The position numbers and the translations under genes were made by a program. The notes under the pieces are model-generated. The model searched no databases and had not been told where the DNA came from. It was given only the letters and a program-made list of their open reading frames with translations. From NCBI RefSeq assembly GCF_000330505.1, contig NW_004443648.1:611479-675478 (forward strand): a stretch of 64,000 nucleotides of DNA, given 5' to 3'. This stretch comes from Entamoeba invadens IP1 (Eukaryota > Evosea > Mastigamoebida > Endamoebidae). Positions 22,192-33,305 of the stretch are shown here, piece by piece (within the stretch, counting starts at the first letter, position 1; every line of letters starts with the position of its first letter).

Positions 22192-22491
22192 TTATTGCTT
22201 AGCAAGTGGAGGGTTTTTCAGTTTATCTGCGACTTGAAGGAAGACTGTGCTCCGATTTTTCATAAGTTCCTTCTTTTGCTGGAGTAACTGATTTTGGTGT
22301 TGAAGATGCTGGATCTGTTTATTAAGATCATCAATTTGTTTCATGATCGGTTGCTGCTCTTCACGAGCAAGGTTGATGTACTGGTCGCAGATGAAGGCTT
22401 GCTTTTCGTAAAAATCCGAGTCGTGTTGGTCGTCTTTGTATATGCAGTCTAAGTCGACTTTGCTGTAAATCTCTTCAAGTTTTTGTGACAT
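22192..22491 (-). CDS. Small coiled-coil protein, unknown
   Basis: 99 residues and strongly helical. The segment from about 45 to 85 is a glutamine-rich coiled coil (QQPIMKQIDDLNKQIQHLQ and onward). An acidic, Tyr-containing N-terminus precedes it. There is no membrane segment or signal peptide. I do not recognise a family. Codon use and an ATG at 22491 in good context suggest a real gene. It is divergent from ribokinase, with a long perfect hairpin between the two. Confidence 0.55.
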   Translation of the reverse strand: MSQKLEEIYSKVDLDCIYKDDQHDSDFYEKQAFICDQYINLAREEQQPIMKQIDDLNKQIQHLQHQNQLLQQKKELMKNRSTVFLQVADKLKNPPLAKQ

Positions 22492-22618
22492 TAATTTTCA
22501 GTTCTTGTTTTTAAACATAAGACGTTTGAATTTTTCGAACTGTTTTTCGTCAAGGTGTTTCGGTATTGAAACATTTAACATTTCAACACCTGCATGAAAA
22601 AGTGACGACTAAAAGCGT

Positions 22619-22671
22619 TTGACACAAAATCAATGACAAACATGTTTTGTTTGTCATTGATTTTGTGTCAA
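22619..22671. repeat. Perfect 23-bp inverted repeat (hairpin)
   Basis: The arms at 22619-22641 and 22649-22671 are exact reverse complements, separated by a 7-base loop. It lies between the divergent coiled-coil and ribokinase genes, about 117 bases before the ribokinase ATG. A weaker inverted repeat (AGGTGTT...AACACCT) lies at 22553-22591. Confidence 0.9.
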
Positions 22672-22787
22672 TATAGATAACTGGATTTGTCTTGTTGCTC
22701 AATCGTGTTGGTGAGTAAACAACCAATTTGCTTTTTCTAATTGTTTCATTTTTTAGATGAAACTTCGAATGTAATCGTACACTAGCA

Positions 22788-23775
22788 ATGTCTGTTGTTA
22801 TAGTTGGGTCTTCTAACACTGATTTGATCGGGTACTGCGACAACTTTCCAGAAGCCGGGGAGACAGTTATTGGTGGGTTTGTTGTTTTTTTAAATCTGAA
22901 ATCAATAAAGTTACTCATGAATAGAAAATTTCACACAGGCTTTGGTGGGAAAGGAGCAAACCAATGTGTGATGGCTTCAAAATTTAAAGATGTTCCAGTC
23001 AAAATGGTGACATTTTTGGGAAAAGATTCTTTTGGCGAAAACACACTGAAGAATTACAAAGAATGTGGCATTGACACGACTGATATCGGGTTCTGTGATG
23101 AAGCCACTGGGTGTGCGATGATTACCGTCGATAAGACTGGACAAAACCAAATTGTCGTTCTTCCAGGAGCAAATTTCTCGTTGTTACCGGCATTCGTTTG
23201 TTTGTATAAAGTCATTGGGAGTTTTAATTGACAATAAGCTCAAAGAGCGCGAAAGTTCGATATTCAAAGAGGGGAGCGTAATTGTCTGCCAAAACGAAAT
23301 TCCAATTGAAACGACGCGAACAGCATTGTATTTGGCGAAGAAAAACAAATGCCACACCTTATGGAACCCTGCACCTGCGCCTCGCACTTTTGACATAGAG
23401 ATGATCAAAGACGTTGACGTCTTGATTGTAAACACAAATGAATCAATGCAAATTGGTGGCGAAAAAACGGCTGAGTTGTCTGCAAAAAAACTTCATGAAC
23501 AGTTTGGAGTTGTTGTTGTAGTGACATTGGGTGGGAATGGCTGTCTAGTTTTTGGAAACGAGGTGACAAAGGTTGATGTTGCGCCTGTAAAGGCTATTGA
23601 CACAACAGGCGCCGGGGATGCTTTTGTTGGGAGTTTTGCAAGGTGTTGGGCGAAAGGAATTGACTTTGTCAATTCGGCCAAAATGTCTGCGAAAATAGCG
23701 ACAAGTTCTGTTTTAAAGAAAGGTACACAGTCTTCATATCCCAATGCAGAAGAGATCGAAAAGATAATCAACTGA
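22788..23775 (+). CDS. Ribokinase (PfkB family, three exons)
   Basis: Exons are 22788-22876, 22925-23195 and 23239-23775, with introns of 48 bases (GTTTGT...ATAG) and 43 bases (GTTTGT...TAAG); 298 residues. The first join rebuilds ETVIGGKFHTGFGGKGANQ, the PfkB substrate signature. The second joins LPGANFSLLPAF to LKERESSIFKEG. The C-terminal catalytic motif DTTGAGDAFVGSF contains the general base aspartate. It phosphorylates D-ribose to ribose 5-phosphate, feeding the pentose-phosphate pool. Length is usual for ribokinases. All phases are consistent. Confidence 0.9.
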
Positions 23776-23811
23776 TTACCAATTAGTTCAGTCTATTGTT
23801 TACACGTCGAT

Positions 23812-23949
23812 TTAAAACACCTTCCGTTGTGATCCGATTGAGGCAAGCTTTGATCGACATTCAGTCAATGAAGAGATGTCTTCTATCTGTTGAACTTCTT
23901 TTTGTTTTGTCCCCTTATTTGTTTTCTTATTACGCCAAAAGAATCCCAT
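23812..23949 (-). CDS. Candidate 45-residue protein
   Basis: A short ORF from an ATG at 23949, beginning MGFFWRNKKTNKGTKQKE and ending SQRKVF. It is basic at the N-terminus and helical after that. Codon composition is like neighbouring genes and unlike the A/T-rich spacer. It has no recognised family. It could also be the first exon of something larger, though no convincing donor follows. It lies convergently between ribokinase and the GCP2 gene. Confidence 0.35.
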   Translation of the reverse strand: MGFFWRNKKTNKGTKQKEVQQIEDISSLTECRSKLASIGSQRKVF

Positions 23950-24057
23950 CAATAATTATGACATAATTTAATCAAGTTATAATATATTAACTATATCTGA
24001 TAATAACTCAGTTTTATTTTTGGAAAAAACAAAAAAGTGAAAAAAAAAACTCAAAAA

Positions 24058-25935
24058 ATGAAGATGGACGAAGGTAGTTCAAGAGACTTCGAAGACACGG
24101 CGAAACTCTCCTCTGCTTTTCAACGCTCTGAAATAGCAGAAGAAGTTGTCAACGAACCAATATTGGTTGGAGAAGTGGACACAGTACAAGACTTAATCTT
24201 TTTGCTTCAGGGTGTCGACCCTTTATACGTGCGCGACAACAACAAATTCCCACCTTTTTCTTCGGATGTAATTCCAATACTAGAAACAGTCTCAACACGA
24301 CTGAAAGAGTTTATTTTGTTTAAGGCAACGTACACGCCAGAAAGTTTTGTTCAAAGAGCTGTGTACGCAACAGCAGAAACAATATTGAGAGAGTACTTTT
24401 CATACGTCGCTGAGATAGACGCGAGTCTACACCAATCGGAATTAGTCACAATACTTCAAATGTACAAACATGGGTTGTACTGCCAAGACTGTATATCCAA
24501 TTTGGACGAAATAGTGAGGAAAAGCTGCACGTTGAAAGGAGGAGAGTTGTTGTCGTATTTACACCGAGAAACTCGCTCACCACATAAAATGCGGAATTCT
24601 ATCGCAAAGAGAATGCTAGAGGAAGCGTCTGTGCCGCTTTATCAGATGATTTACGACTGGGTGGTCAGAGGACAATTCACTGACCCTCACCACGACTTCT
24701 TTTTAACTATTAAAACAACACCAGCGCTGCTAGAAACAACACATATTCAAAACAACTTAGTGCCGTCCTTTTTGTGTCAGATAGCGAGTGGGATTAAATT
24801 TATCGGAGAAGCTGTCATATTTCTGCAGGACATCGGGTGTGACGTAAATGATTTGACCGATGAAATGGAGAGCAACAAAAATTTATTTTGTCTCGATCAA
24901 ACGGAGAATAACAATTTCCAAATTTTTGTGAATCAGCTGAACAACAAAACTCATAAGAAGACAGTGGAATTGTTACAAGAAAAGTACACCCCACTTGAAC
25001 ATACGTTCTTGATTAAACAATACATGCTTCTGTTTAGAGGAGATTTTGCAACAAATTTGATTGATTCGATAAATCAAACACTGACATGTGGAACAATGAC
25101 ACAAGCGGATTTGACGTCGTATTTTAGATCGGCTTTAAATCTGACTAATTGCTTTACGGACCGACTGTGTTGCAGAGCAGAAGAAGGCGGTGTGAAGAAC
25201 ATACAATTTGATGTGACGATTTCATACAAATTACCAAAGCCATTGGGACTGATCATATCACAGAAGCAAGTTGAGACATACAACGATATATTCAAGTTTC
25301 TGTGGAGAGTGAAGTGTCTGAGGATTTCGATCAACAAAGTGTTTAAAAGGATGTTTCCGTTTTTTGTATCTTCCGCACTCATTGATGGGATTCCCGTGTT
25401 TTTGCATCGGTTCAGAATTAAGTTTGTGGAGTGTGCGAGGTTTGTGGAGTCACTCGAAGAGTACATGTATGTGCACATGCAAGAGTGTTACGACCACTTT
25501 GAAGAGGCGTGGAAAACAGCGAATGACTTGTATGCTTTGAGCTCCATACATGGTGCGTATGTTGATGAAATAGCTCGAGTTTTGTTTATTAGTTCACCCA
25601 CGATTTCAGTGATCACGACATCGATTATCAATTTCATATTCACAGCAATAGAGAAGTTGGACTATTTCATCACTAACGTTTCGATTGAAATTGATAGGCG
25701 AAAAGGGATGAATCGGGTGGACAGAGAGAGGGCGGAGAAGTTCAATAATACTGTGGAAGAGATGGAGAACAGAGTCGATTTGGAGTTGGACAACTACAAA
25801 GCGTTTTATAACCACTTCCTTTCAGCCATTGACGAAATTGACAACAAACAGAGTAGGTTTTTACTCAGGAGACTTAACCCCGAAATCGAACATGAGATGG
25901 ACATCAACTTCAGCTTTGTTATTGATCCTGAATAA
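24058..25935 (+). CDS. Gamma-tubulin complex component 2 (GCP2/Spc97-like)
   Basis: 625 residues from the ATG at 24058; an in-frame GTG upstream is not a eukaryotic start. The order VQDLIFLLQGVDPLYV, a GRIP1-like helical region (SELVTILQMYKHGLY), PLYQMIYDWVVRGQFTDPHHDF and, later, KLPKPLGLIISQKQVETYNDIFKFL tracks GCP2 (LLYVLIGVEG, the WIYRG-DPYSEF region, PLSLIINRK). It joins GCP3 and gamma-tubulin to nucleate microtubules at the intranuclear spindle pole. It is shorter than human GCP2 (about 900), mainly at the ends. GCP2 rather than GCP3 is my preferred reading. Confidence 0.82.
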   Translation: MKMDEGSSRDFEDTAKLSSAFQRSEIAEEVVNEPILVGEVDTVQDLIFLLQGVDPLYVRDNNKFPPFSSDVIPILETVSTRLKEFILFKATYTPESFVQRAVYATAETILREYFSYVAEIDASLHQSELVTILQMYKHGLYCQDCISNLDEIVRKSCTLKGGELLSYLHRETRSPHKMRNSIAKRMLEEASVPLYQMIYDWVVRGQFTDPHHDFFLTIKTTPALLETTHIQNNLVPSFLCQIASGIKFIGEAVIFLQDIGCDVNDLTDEMESNKNLFCLDQTENNNFQIFVNQLNNKTHKKTVELLQEKYTPLEHTFLIKQYMLLFRGDFATNLIDSINQTLTCGTMTQADLTSYFRSALNLTNCFTDRLCCRAEEGGVKNIQFDVTISYKLPKPLGLIISQKQVETYNDIFKFLWRVKCLRISINKVFKRMFPFFVSSALIDGIPVFLHRFRIKFVECARFVESLEEYMYVHMQECYDHFEEAWKTANDLYALSSIHGAYVDEIARVLFISSPTISVITTSIINFIFTAIEKLDYFITNVSIEIDRRKGMNRVDRERAEKFNNTVEEMENRVDLELDNYKAFYNHFLSAIDEIDNKQSRFLLRRLNPEIEHEMDINFSFVIDPE

Positions 25936-26308
25936 GGAATTGGTTATGTCAATGTGATTGATTTTTTGTTAGTTCATTGTAATAAACTTATTAGTAATTA
26001 TTATAATTTGAAAAATTACTAATTTCTAAATAAATCACAATTATAAAAATAATATTTATAATAACAATAATAGAACATCGAAACTAAAGTTAAATTCGAT
26101 ATTCATAAAAAGAATTGTAAGAAAAAATGACCAATGCAATTAATAACTATATTAACTAATAAGAATTATTTATAAATATTATTATTTCAGTTTGGAAGAA
26201 ATAAATGATGATTATGGTATAGTTCTGACTGATTTAGTTATAGTAAATATGAAAGCAATCGGATTCAAAAACTTGAAATAACGAAAAACTTGATAACAAT
26301 TTCAAAGG
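25936..26308. other. AT-rich intergenic region
   Basis: No gene seen. A 9-bp-arm inverted repeat (TTAGTAATT...AATTACTAA) at 25991-26022 lies just past the GCP2 stop. A 10-codon upstream ORF (MKAIGFKNLK) lies before the next start. Confidence 0.4.
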
Positions 26309-28819
26309 ATGAGTGAGAAAGAAAAGACAGTTGAAGAGGTGAAACAACCAGAGAACGAAGATAAGAAAGACGAAAAAGAAGTTCAAGAAACGAAAGAAAG
26401 TGAAGATTTAGAAAACTCAACGAACTCAAAAGAAGACTCTGAGTTGACTGACTCTGAGATAAGCGACTCTGAAGAAAGTGAGTCGGAGAAAAAAAGTGGG
26501 TTGGACATATTACTTGATCCCAATTTTGATGAGTTGGACTATGAAGACAGTGAGTTGGTGACGATTTATAAAAGTGCACTTCATGAACATATTGTAAGTA
26601 CACAAGAGTTGAAGGACGGACTCACTAAAAAGATAGAAGACACGCAACAAACAGTGAAACAATTACTACTCAAAGAACAACAATACAAACAAAGTCTGAC
26701 TTCTTCTGCTGCTTTAATAAAAGAACTCAAAGAGAATTTCACGAACTACGCAAATAAATACGTTGAAATGACGGAAAACTACGAGAACGAACAAAAGGAA
26801 CATAATAAGACCCTTTCGGAATTACATAACTTGGAAACTGCGACAAAGACGATGATTACCCCAAACATGTCAATGTTGGCTGCTCTTGAAATTACAGTGA
26901 AGAATGGCAAAATAGAAGGAGTCGCTGTAAAAGAGAGTCTTGATGCTGCACGAGACGACGCGATGCTAAAGATACAAATCATGACGAAGAAAATTGAAGA
27001 ATTGCAAAGGCAAGTCACATCTTCCAAAATTGAAGTTGCGAAGACTGGGGAGGAGATCGAGAAGTCAAAACAAAGTGCGCAAGACGCGCTTCGCAAGAAC
27101 GAGGAGTTAACCAAAGAACTTGGGTTGACTGGGATGCAAGTTAAAATGAAAGACGATGAAATTGAGAAGTTAAAGAAGGCGGTCGACGAGCTTAAAAATC
27201 GCGAGAGGGCATTAGTCGAACAAAACGAACGAGTCAAAAAGGTGATAACTAGTAAGAATGAAATCATCAAAGCCACGAAAGGGATGGACGGAGGGGGATT
27301 GTCTTCTGCGGCGATGTTAATGAAACAGAATCTGTTAAAGAAAGGGAAAGAAGAAGGAAAACAATATGCGCTTCCGGTCGTAAAGATGAATGAAAAGGCA
27401 CTTCCAACAAGTGAAGAAAAGTGTGAAGAAAAGAAGAGTGAAAGTGTGAAAAAGGAAGAGAGTAAGTTGGCACGAATCAAAATGCCCGACTTTGGAAAGA
27501 AAATAGACACAAAACTCGAAGAGAATAAAGAAAAGAAGGAAACAACAATGCCACAAAACAAAACCCCAATGACTTTTGGCGAGTTGATGAAAATGGGACA
27601 AATAGAAAAATCAGCTCAAGTGAACTTGTTCCCACAACAACAAATTCCTGCGCAACAACAAGAGGCAAAAAGTCCATTTGGATTCAGCTTTGGTAATTTC
27701 CAGAGTAAACTTGACAGTCGACTGAATGGAGAAAAGCCGGAAACCCGAATGGAAAGACGGCGCAAGCGACACGAATTCAGAATGAATCCATTGTTGTCCA
27801 TTTTTGGTGTAACCGAACAAAAGACAATTGCGAGTGTTGATGGGATCATTGATTTTGGAATTTCACAGAATGGGTTAATAGTAGTTCGTTCGACAGGGAA
27901 TAGCGGAGAAGTCAATTTGATCTCAACACACAACTTTGAGTCAACAAAGTTGTACGAAAGAGATGTGAGGATGGGTTCACAAACAAGCAGTGGCTTCTGT
28001 TTAGTCAACAGCACCAGTGTCATTCTGTATGGAACGACTGAAATGGAATATCCGATGAGTAATGTGTCTGCTGTTGGTGAGAGTGATAATGGAATTGTGT
28101 TAATTGACTACGATGGAGGAGTGTGTGAGATAGTAGATGGATGCTTTAATTACATCGACTCTGTGTCTTTCAGACCATTTGGGAATGTCTATTATGTGGA
28201 GAGAAGTTATGAACGGATGTATCTCTTTGTTGATAACATGGGACATCTTGCACTGTATAAAAGAGGACTTTGTGCTGCGTCAAATCCGAACACTACTGTT
28301 CTGGCGTTTTCTGTCTTGAACGACAAGGTGTTTGCTATCAACAAGAATATGCCAAATGAGATTTGTGTGATGGAGTTCAACACATTGAATGTGATCAATA
28401 CTATAAGTTTGGAACACCCCGTTTGGAAATTGGTCTGTTTACCTGGACTAATCGGAGCGATTGGCGAAAAGGACGTGTACGTATTTAACAACAATTTCTC
28501 AAGGAAATTGGAGTATGAACGAAAAGAGGGAGACAAGATGATCGGCGTCGCTTTTGTGCAACGTAATGGTCAAATTCAAACGGTCGTTGCAACAACCACT
28601 GAAGTCAGACTTGCAGATTCCATGTGCTGCCAACACGATTTCATTGATTTTAAATCGTCTGGAATGATGACTACGATCTGTTGTGTATGTAATATGCCTT
28701 GCAGAAAAGGTAAGCGTTGCAAACAATGTGGCACTGTATTTCACCCCGAGTGTGGGTTGAAGTTTAAAGGACAATTTTTGACCCAATTTAGCCCATGTTG
28801 GGGTGAAAAAGTCGAGTAA
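26309..28819 (+). CDS. Acidic coiled-coil protein with C-terminal C1-like zinc finger
   Basis: 836 residues. A very acidic N-terminus (about 1-75) precedes long coiled coils from about 85 to 330. A Lys/Glu-rich linker follows, then a beta-strand-rich region (about 505-765) that may be a propeller. At the C-terminus a zinc finger has His, then CCVC, CKQC, FHPEC and a final Cys, the spacing of a C1 (diacylglycerol-type) domain. The architecture resembles a cytoskeletal or membrane-recruited scaffold. I do not recognise an orthologue. Whether the C1 domain binds lipid is unknown. Confidence 0.65.
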   Translation: MSEKEKTVEEVKQPENEDKKDEKEVQETKESEDLENSTNSKEDSELTDSEISDSEESESEKKSGLDILLDPNFDELDYEDSELVTIYKSALHEHIVSTQELKDGLTKKIEDTQQTVKQLLLKEQQYKQSLTSSAALIKELKENFTNYANKYVEMTENYENEQKEHNKTLSELHNLETATKTMITPNMSMLAALEITVKNGKIEGVAVKESLDAARDDAMLKIQIMTKKIEELQRQVTSSKIEVAKTGEEIEKSKQSAQDALRKNEELTKELGLTGMQVKMKDDEIEKLKKAVDELKNRERALVEQNERVKKVITSKNEIIKATKGMDGGGLSSAAMLMKQNLLKKGKEEGKQYALPVVKMNEKALPTSEEKCEEKKSESVKKEESKLARIKMPDFGKKIDTKLEENKEKKETTMPQNKTPMTFGELMKMGQIEKSAQVNLFPQQQIPAQQQEAKSPFGFSFGNFQSKLDSRLNGEKPETRMERRRKRHEFRMNPLLSIFGVTEQKTIASVDGIIDFGISQNGLIVVRSTGNSGEVNLISTHNFESTKLYERDVRMGSQTSSGFCLVNSTSVILYGTTEMEYPMSNVSAVGESDNGIVLIDYDGGVCEIVDGCFNYIDSVSFRPFGNVYYVERSYERMYLFVDNMGHLALYKRGLCAASNPNTTVLAFSVLNDKVFAINKNMPNEICVMEFNTLNVINTISLEHPVWKLVCLPGLIGAIGEKDVYVFNNNFSRKLEYERKEGDKMIGVAFVQRNGQIQTVVATTTEVRLADSMCCQHDFIDFKSSGMMTTICCVCNMPCRKGKRCKQCGTVFHPECGLKFKGQFLTQFSPCWGEKVE

Positions 28820-29218
28820 GTCTTTTCATTCAATTTTTTTGTCATCTTTTTAACCATTTGAATATGAATAATTCTGTAGATAAGTATTTATTTTTTTAAC
28901 TATTCCTTACAATATTGTTCTATAATTTGTTTTTCCATTAAAATCAAAAGAATAAAAAAATTACTCTCCACCTCGTTTTTTTTGACGAAAATAATTATAA
29001 TTCATTGTTATATTAATACCATATTGTAACTATTATGTATTATTCTTTTTTTGATTTACGATGACTTGTATTATTGTATAGTATAATATAACAATCATAA
29101 TAATAAAACAAACCACTTTAAAATAATTCCAAAAAAATAGTAATATATACTAGATAGAAACTAAAAAAAAAGAAATTAAGAAAACTATAAATAGAAAAGA
29201 AAAGAAACTAAATAATTT
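28820..29218. other. AT-rich intergenic region
   Basis: No coding frame seen. The sequence before 29219 is purine-rich (AAAGAAAAGAAACT) and probably holds the promoter of the transmembrane kinase. Confidence 0.4.
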
Positions 29219-31923
29219 ATGATATTGTTACTCTTGGCTTGTCTGACTCAAACGTACGGCAACAAAACATTTTTCTTCAAAACACACCACAATGAAATTA
29301 CTTCTATGAGGTATGTTCTTTATCTCTCTGATTTAAATGGTTTGTTTTAACTTTTTAATAGTTTTTCAATTTAAATTATTGGACTTCTTTATATACTTTT
29401 CTTGTACCAAAAGTCAACAAACGAATACTTAACTTTATTAACTTCTTCTTTTGGGTATTATTATTTATAGTTTAATATTAACAAACAACTGATATATAGA
29501 AACTGCATTCAGACTATCTACAACACTCGGAGATAAATTGAACCGAACGACAGACATTATAAAGAGTGAAACAGATACATTACGAGCAGAGACGTATTGT
29601 ATACGAGAAGTAGTTATGGTTCTCTCCCAACGAAACCTATCACTTGTCGAGGCCCAAATGGGAATTATATACAAAACGATAAACAACTTTGCGGATGAAA
29701 ATAGTCCTCTTGCGTTTCAAAAGAAAGACTATGCTGAGGTGAAGGACACTGAATATATTTTGGTGTGTAAAAATGGACTTCTTACCATTTATAGTGGAAG
29801 TTCCTTTGGGAAGAAGACACAAGTAAATGATACTGCGTGTGGGGAATACATAGCAGCTGGTGATTTAACAGTTGCTATCAAGACCATGACTCTACTAAAC
29901 ATTATTAATATCGACAAAGACGGCCAAGCCAAAATTACAAAGAGTATATCTTTGAAGAAATACTCTAACACTTCTCTAACGCTTGAATACGATCCACTTT
30001 GTGGGAACATACACAACACGTTTTATGTAGCAGTGAGCGACAGAGACCAAATCATTGTATTTGATTACGCTGATGACTATACTCAGGAGAACTACTTGAT
30101 TGTCCCATTTTACTATTCTAATAGCCAACCAAATCCACAGTATTCAAATAACATGGCTACCTATGGTTCTCTATTTGTTGTTGGTGCGTACAGATATGAC
30201 AATAACAGAGGACGAATTTTAATCTACTTTGATCACAAATTAACAGATCTTACTCCGCGGTTTGAACTTTTGGAGGTGAAAGAAGGGAGAGAAAGTGGGA
30301 TGGAAATGGGGTATTCTGTTTCTGTGAATGAACGGCGAGTGTATGTAGGGGGGTACGGCACTACGTGGGAAGACATGATATTTGATTCGCAAGCCATAGT
30401 GAACAATTGTAATGAACGGGAGTGTAATTGCGGAATTGGGTACAATTATGATGAAGAACAGTTGGTGTGTAAAAAAGACTTGAAAAAGATGAATTTGGGT
30501 ATTGGTCTTGGCGTTGTAGTTGGAGTCTTATTGCTGATCTTAGTCATTTCCATCATAGTTGCGATCATTGTATGGAAATACAAAATGAGGAAAACGGAAG
30601 ACAAAGCGAAGACGTACAAATTAAATGGGACTGAAATGGAGTTCATGTACAATGAAAACTTTCCATTCAAATTTAGTGTTGAGGAACTTAAATTTGGGAG
30701 TGAGAAAGGGCCTGTCCCTGTCGGTAAAAAGCTGTGTGACAAAATTGTCATATCCAATCGCTCGAAAAAGAAATTGAAGTATCGCGTTGAACCGCCCGAG
30801 ACTTATCGATTTAGATGTGTTGTTAAACATGGTGTTGGTGTCCTCGATAGGGGGTATGGTGTATCGATAGAAGTTGAGATTGTAATGAATTGTACATGTC
30901 ACACTGAAGAGTATCTGACAGTAGTATCGTGTGGCCAAGGAAATACAGAAGATGAAGAGATCTATGCGCGCATACCTATTAAATTAGAGAGTGTAGTGTC
31001 TCCTTATATTGATTATGTTGAAGTGAAGTCCGAGACTTTAGTTGGTGAGGGTGGGTTTGGTGGCGTGTTTAAAGGCAATTACAGAGGGCAAGTTGTAGCT
31101 ATCAAAGAGAGTCGAAATGTGTTAACGCCGGACGAGCGGATTCAATATGAACAAGAGGTGAGCACATATTCATCGATTCGGAATGAGTACATTGTGCAAT
31201 TTATTGGAAGTAGTGATGTACCTGGTCACACGTTAATGGTTATGGAATTTGCCCCATTTGGGAGTGTTAAAAGTGCATATCTGAAGCCGGAATTTACTGA
31301 ACTGTTAGGGATGAAGTGTTTGAGTGATTGTGCGAAAGGGATGCGATTTTTGCACGCGAACGGGATTTTACATCGCGATTTGAAGCCGGACAATTTACTT
31401 CTCTTCTCGTTCAGTCCAAAGGTCCAATTTGCAGCGAAGATCTCTGATTTTGGGACTTCACAAAGTGTAGTGAGCATTAAGGAAAATTCAAAACAAAACA
31501 CACAAAGTTCACAAGGGTCACAAGCTGTTGGCACTCCAATGTATATGGCACCAGGTTTGTTATGTTTTATAGTTTACATTCAAGTAATAAGTATAGTTTA
31601 ATAGTTATAATATTAATAGTTTAGAAATGATATCAAATTTGGACTATGGCACCCCTATTGATGTGTTCTCGTTTGCAATCACCGCACTTGAAATCTTGTC
31701 GAAGAAAGTCCCATATTCAGACAGCTCCTTGTTCCAACATAATTGGGATATCGCAGACTTTGTTACTACAGGGAAGAGATTACTTCTACCAGACACATTT
31801 AACTCGACTATTAAACAATTGATCACAAAATGCTGGGACATGAACCCAATGAAACGCCCACAATTCAAAGAGATCGATGAGGTCATCGAAATCATTTTTC
31901 AAGACTTCTTGAGAAAGGAGTAA
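29219..31923 (+). CDS. Receptor-like transmembrane kinase (TMK, TKL-type kinase domain; three exons)
   Basis: Exons are 29219-29310, 29513-31554 and 31625-31923; introns are 202 bases (GTATGT...TTCAG) and 70 bases (GTTTGT...TTAG). 810 residues. Exon 1 encodes a signal peptide (MILLLLACLTQTYG). The ectodomain has FG-GAP/integrin-like strands (LFVVGAYRYDNNRGRILIY, GYSVSVNERRVYVGGYG). A transmembrane helix lies at about 358-385. A cytoplasmic MSP/ASH-like beta domain follows, then a kinase domain: GEGGFGGVFKG, VAIKE, HRDLKPDN, DFGTSQ and MYMAPE, the last rebuilt by the second join. All catalytic residues are present. Such TMKs are an expanded sensory family in Entamoeba. The ligand is unknown. 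The first intron is less certain. Confidence 0.85.
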
Positions 31924-32036
31924 TGAAGTGCGTTGCTTCTTTAACCATTAAATCATTGTTTCTAGCGTTCTTTCTGGATGGTTATTTTCAATGGTAAAAA
32001 ACTATAAATGAATAGTAAAATATAAAAGGAATAAAG

Positions 32037-33069
32037 TTAGTAATCCTCGTAATATTCGTTGTACTGCTCATCAAGTGAGTGACTATAAACAGTGTTGTGC
32101 TCGAAGGTGATTCCATCGGAAGTGAGGCCTTTTGGTTTTGTTGGGAAGAATGCAAGAACGCCATCGTTTCCAAAAATCTGAGTGATATTCTTTTTCACTC
32201 CCAAGTCGTATTTATTACGGATTTGTGATTGGTGTGAACTGAGTAGTCCCGAACTTCCTTTAATCTGTTACTTAATTAATAATTAACTAAAGTATAGGTA
32301 GTAATATAATAATAATATAATTATTAATTATAATAAATGGTTTTAATAAATAATAATAACAAATGTGGAATGAAAAAATGTAGAATCAAGGAGATTCTCC
32401 AATTTCTCAATAGAAATTTAATGAGAAACTAATGAAATGATAGAAACAAACTATTAAATCGATTGTAGTTAAGTTACAGAATACGGCACTTAACATATAA
32501 GGAGCCGTTTGAAAGACGAGAACAAAAGAATAGAGAGCAGCACCGAAATGTATTAAATCAAAGAAACGAAATACTTTGTCATACATTGGGCCAACTTCTG
32601 GATATAAAAAAGCGTACACTGCTAATGGGCTGTTTATGAAGACCACAAAAGAGCTCATCAAAGTGTTATAAAGCAATAAAAGAATGAAGTACTTTTTGTT
32701 GTTAAAGCCGACACAATTAGCGATATACAAACAATGGTGGTCCATACATAGAACACACTCTTTACACTTCGAGCAGTGGTGTGTTCTTTCTGGTTTACCA
32801 AATCCGCATTTATCGCACGGTTTGTATGTAGTCATATCCATTTTGATATACTCTGGCACGGCATTTGAAGTGACGACACACTTATAGTGACATATAAGAG
32901 ACAATAAAAGTAGTAAGATATAGACGATAAATACCCACATAACGTTAAATTGTGGGTATAAAGTCCCTAAGTCGATAATTGAAATTATAAATGTGATTGT
33001 ATAGACTATATACACTTGCGCTATGGTGATCCGCGTGTCGTTGTCCCATTTACGAAATTGGGCGATCAT
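32037..33069 (-). CDS. DHHC palmitoyltransferase (two exons)
   Basis: Exon 1 is 33069-32452 and exon 2 is 32264-32037, with a 187-base intron (GTTTGT...ACAG) at phase 0; 281 residues. It has four predicted membrane segments. The cytosolic cysteine-rich domain (CDKCGFGKPERTHHCSKC) ends in the catalytic DHHC. Exon 2 supplies the conserved C-terminal piece NKYDLGVKKNITQIFG, equivalent to the NPYDLG-type motif after the last helix, and ends in an acidic Tyr-rich tail. It attaches palmitate to cysteines on membrane-associated proteins. The ATG at 33069 is used; TTG and GTG codons precede it. Confidence 0.9.
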
Positions 33070-33305
33070 CACCAAATAGCGTCGAGTTATTTCTTTGTTT
33101 TACCACATCAAAAATACGTGGCACATACGAAAAAAAAATACTTTCAAATGACTTGAAGATTCAAAATTTGAAAATTTTCCACTTGAGCCCCAAAAAATAG
33201 AGATGAAAAGACTGAATTACAGGAAGCAACTGAACTCTTTTAAAAAATGGATACGCGAGGAAAAAAGACTAAATAAGAAGTTGCAATGAACTAATAAAAA
33301 TAAGA

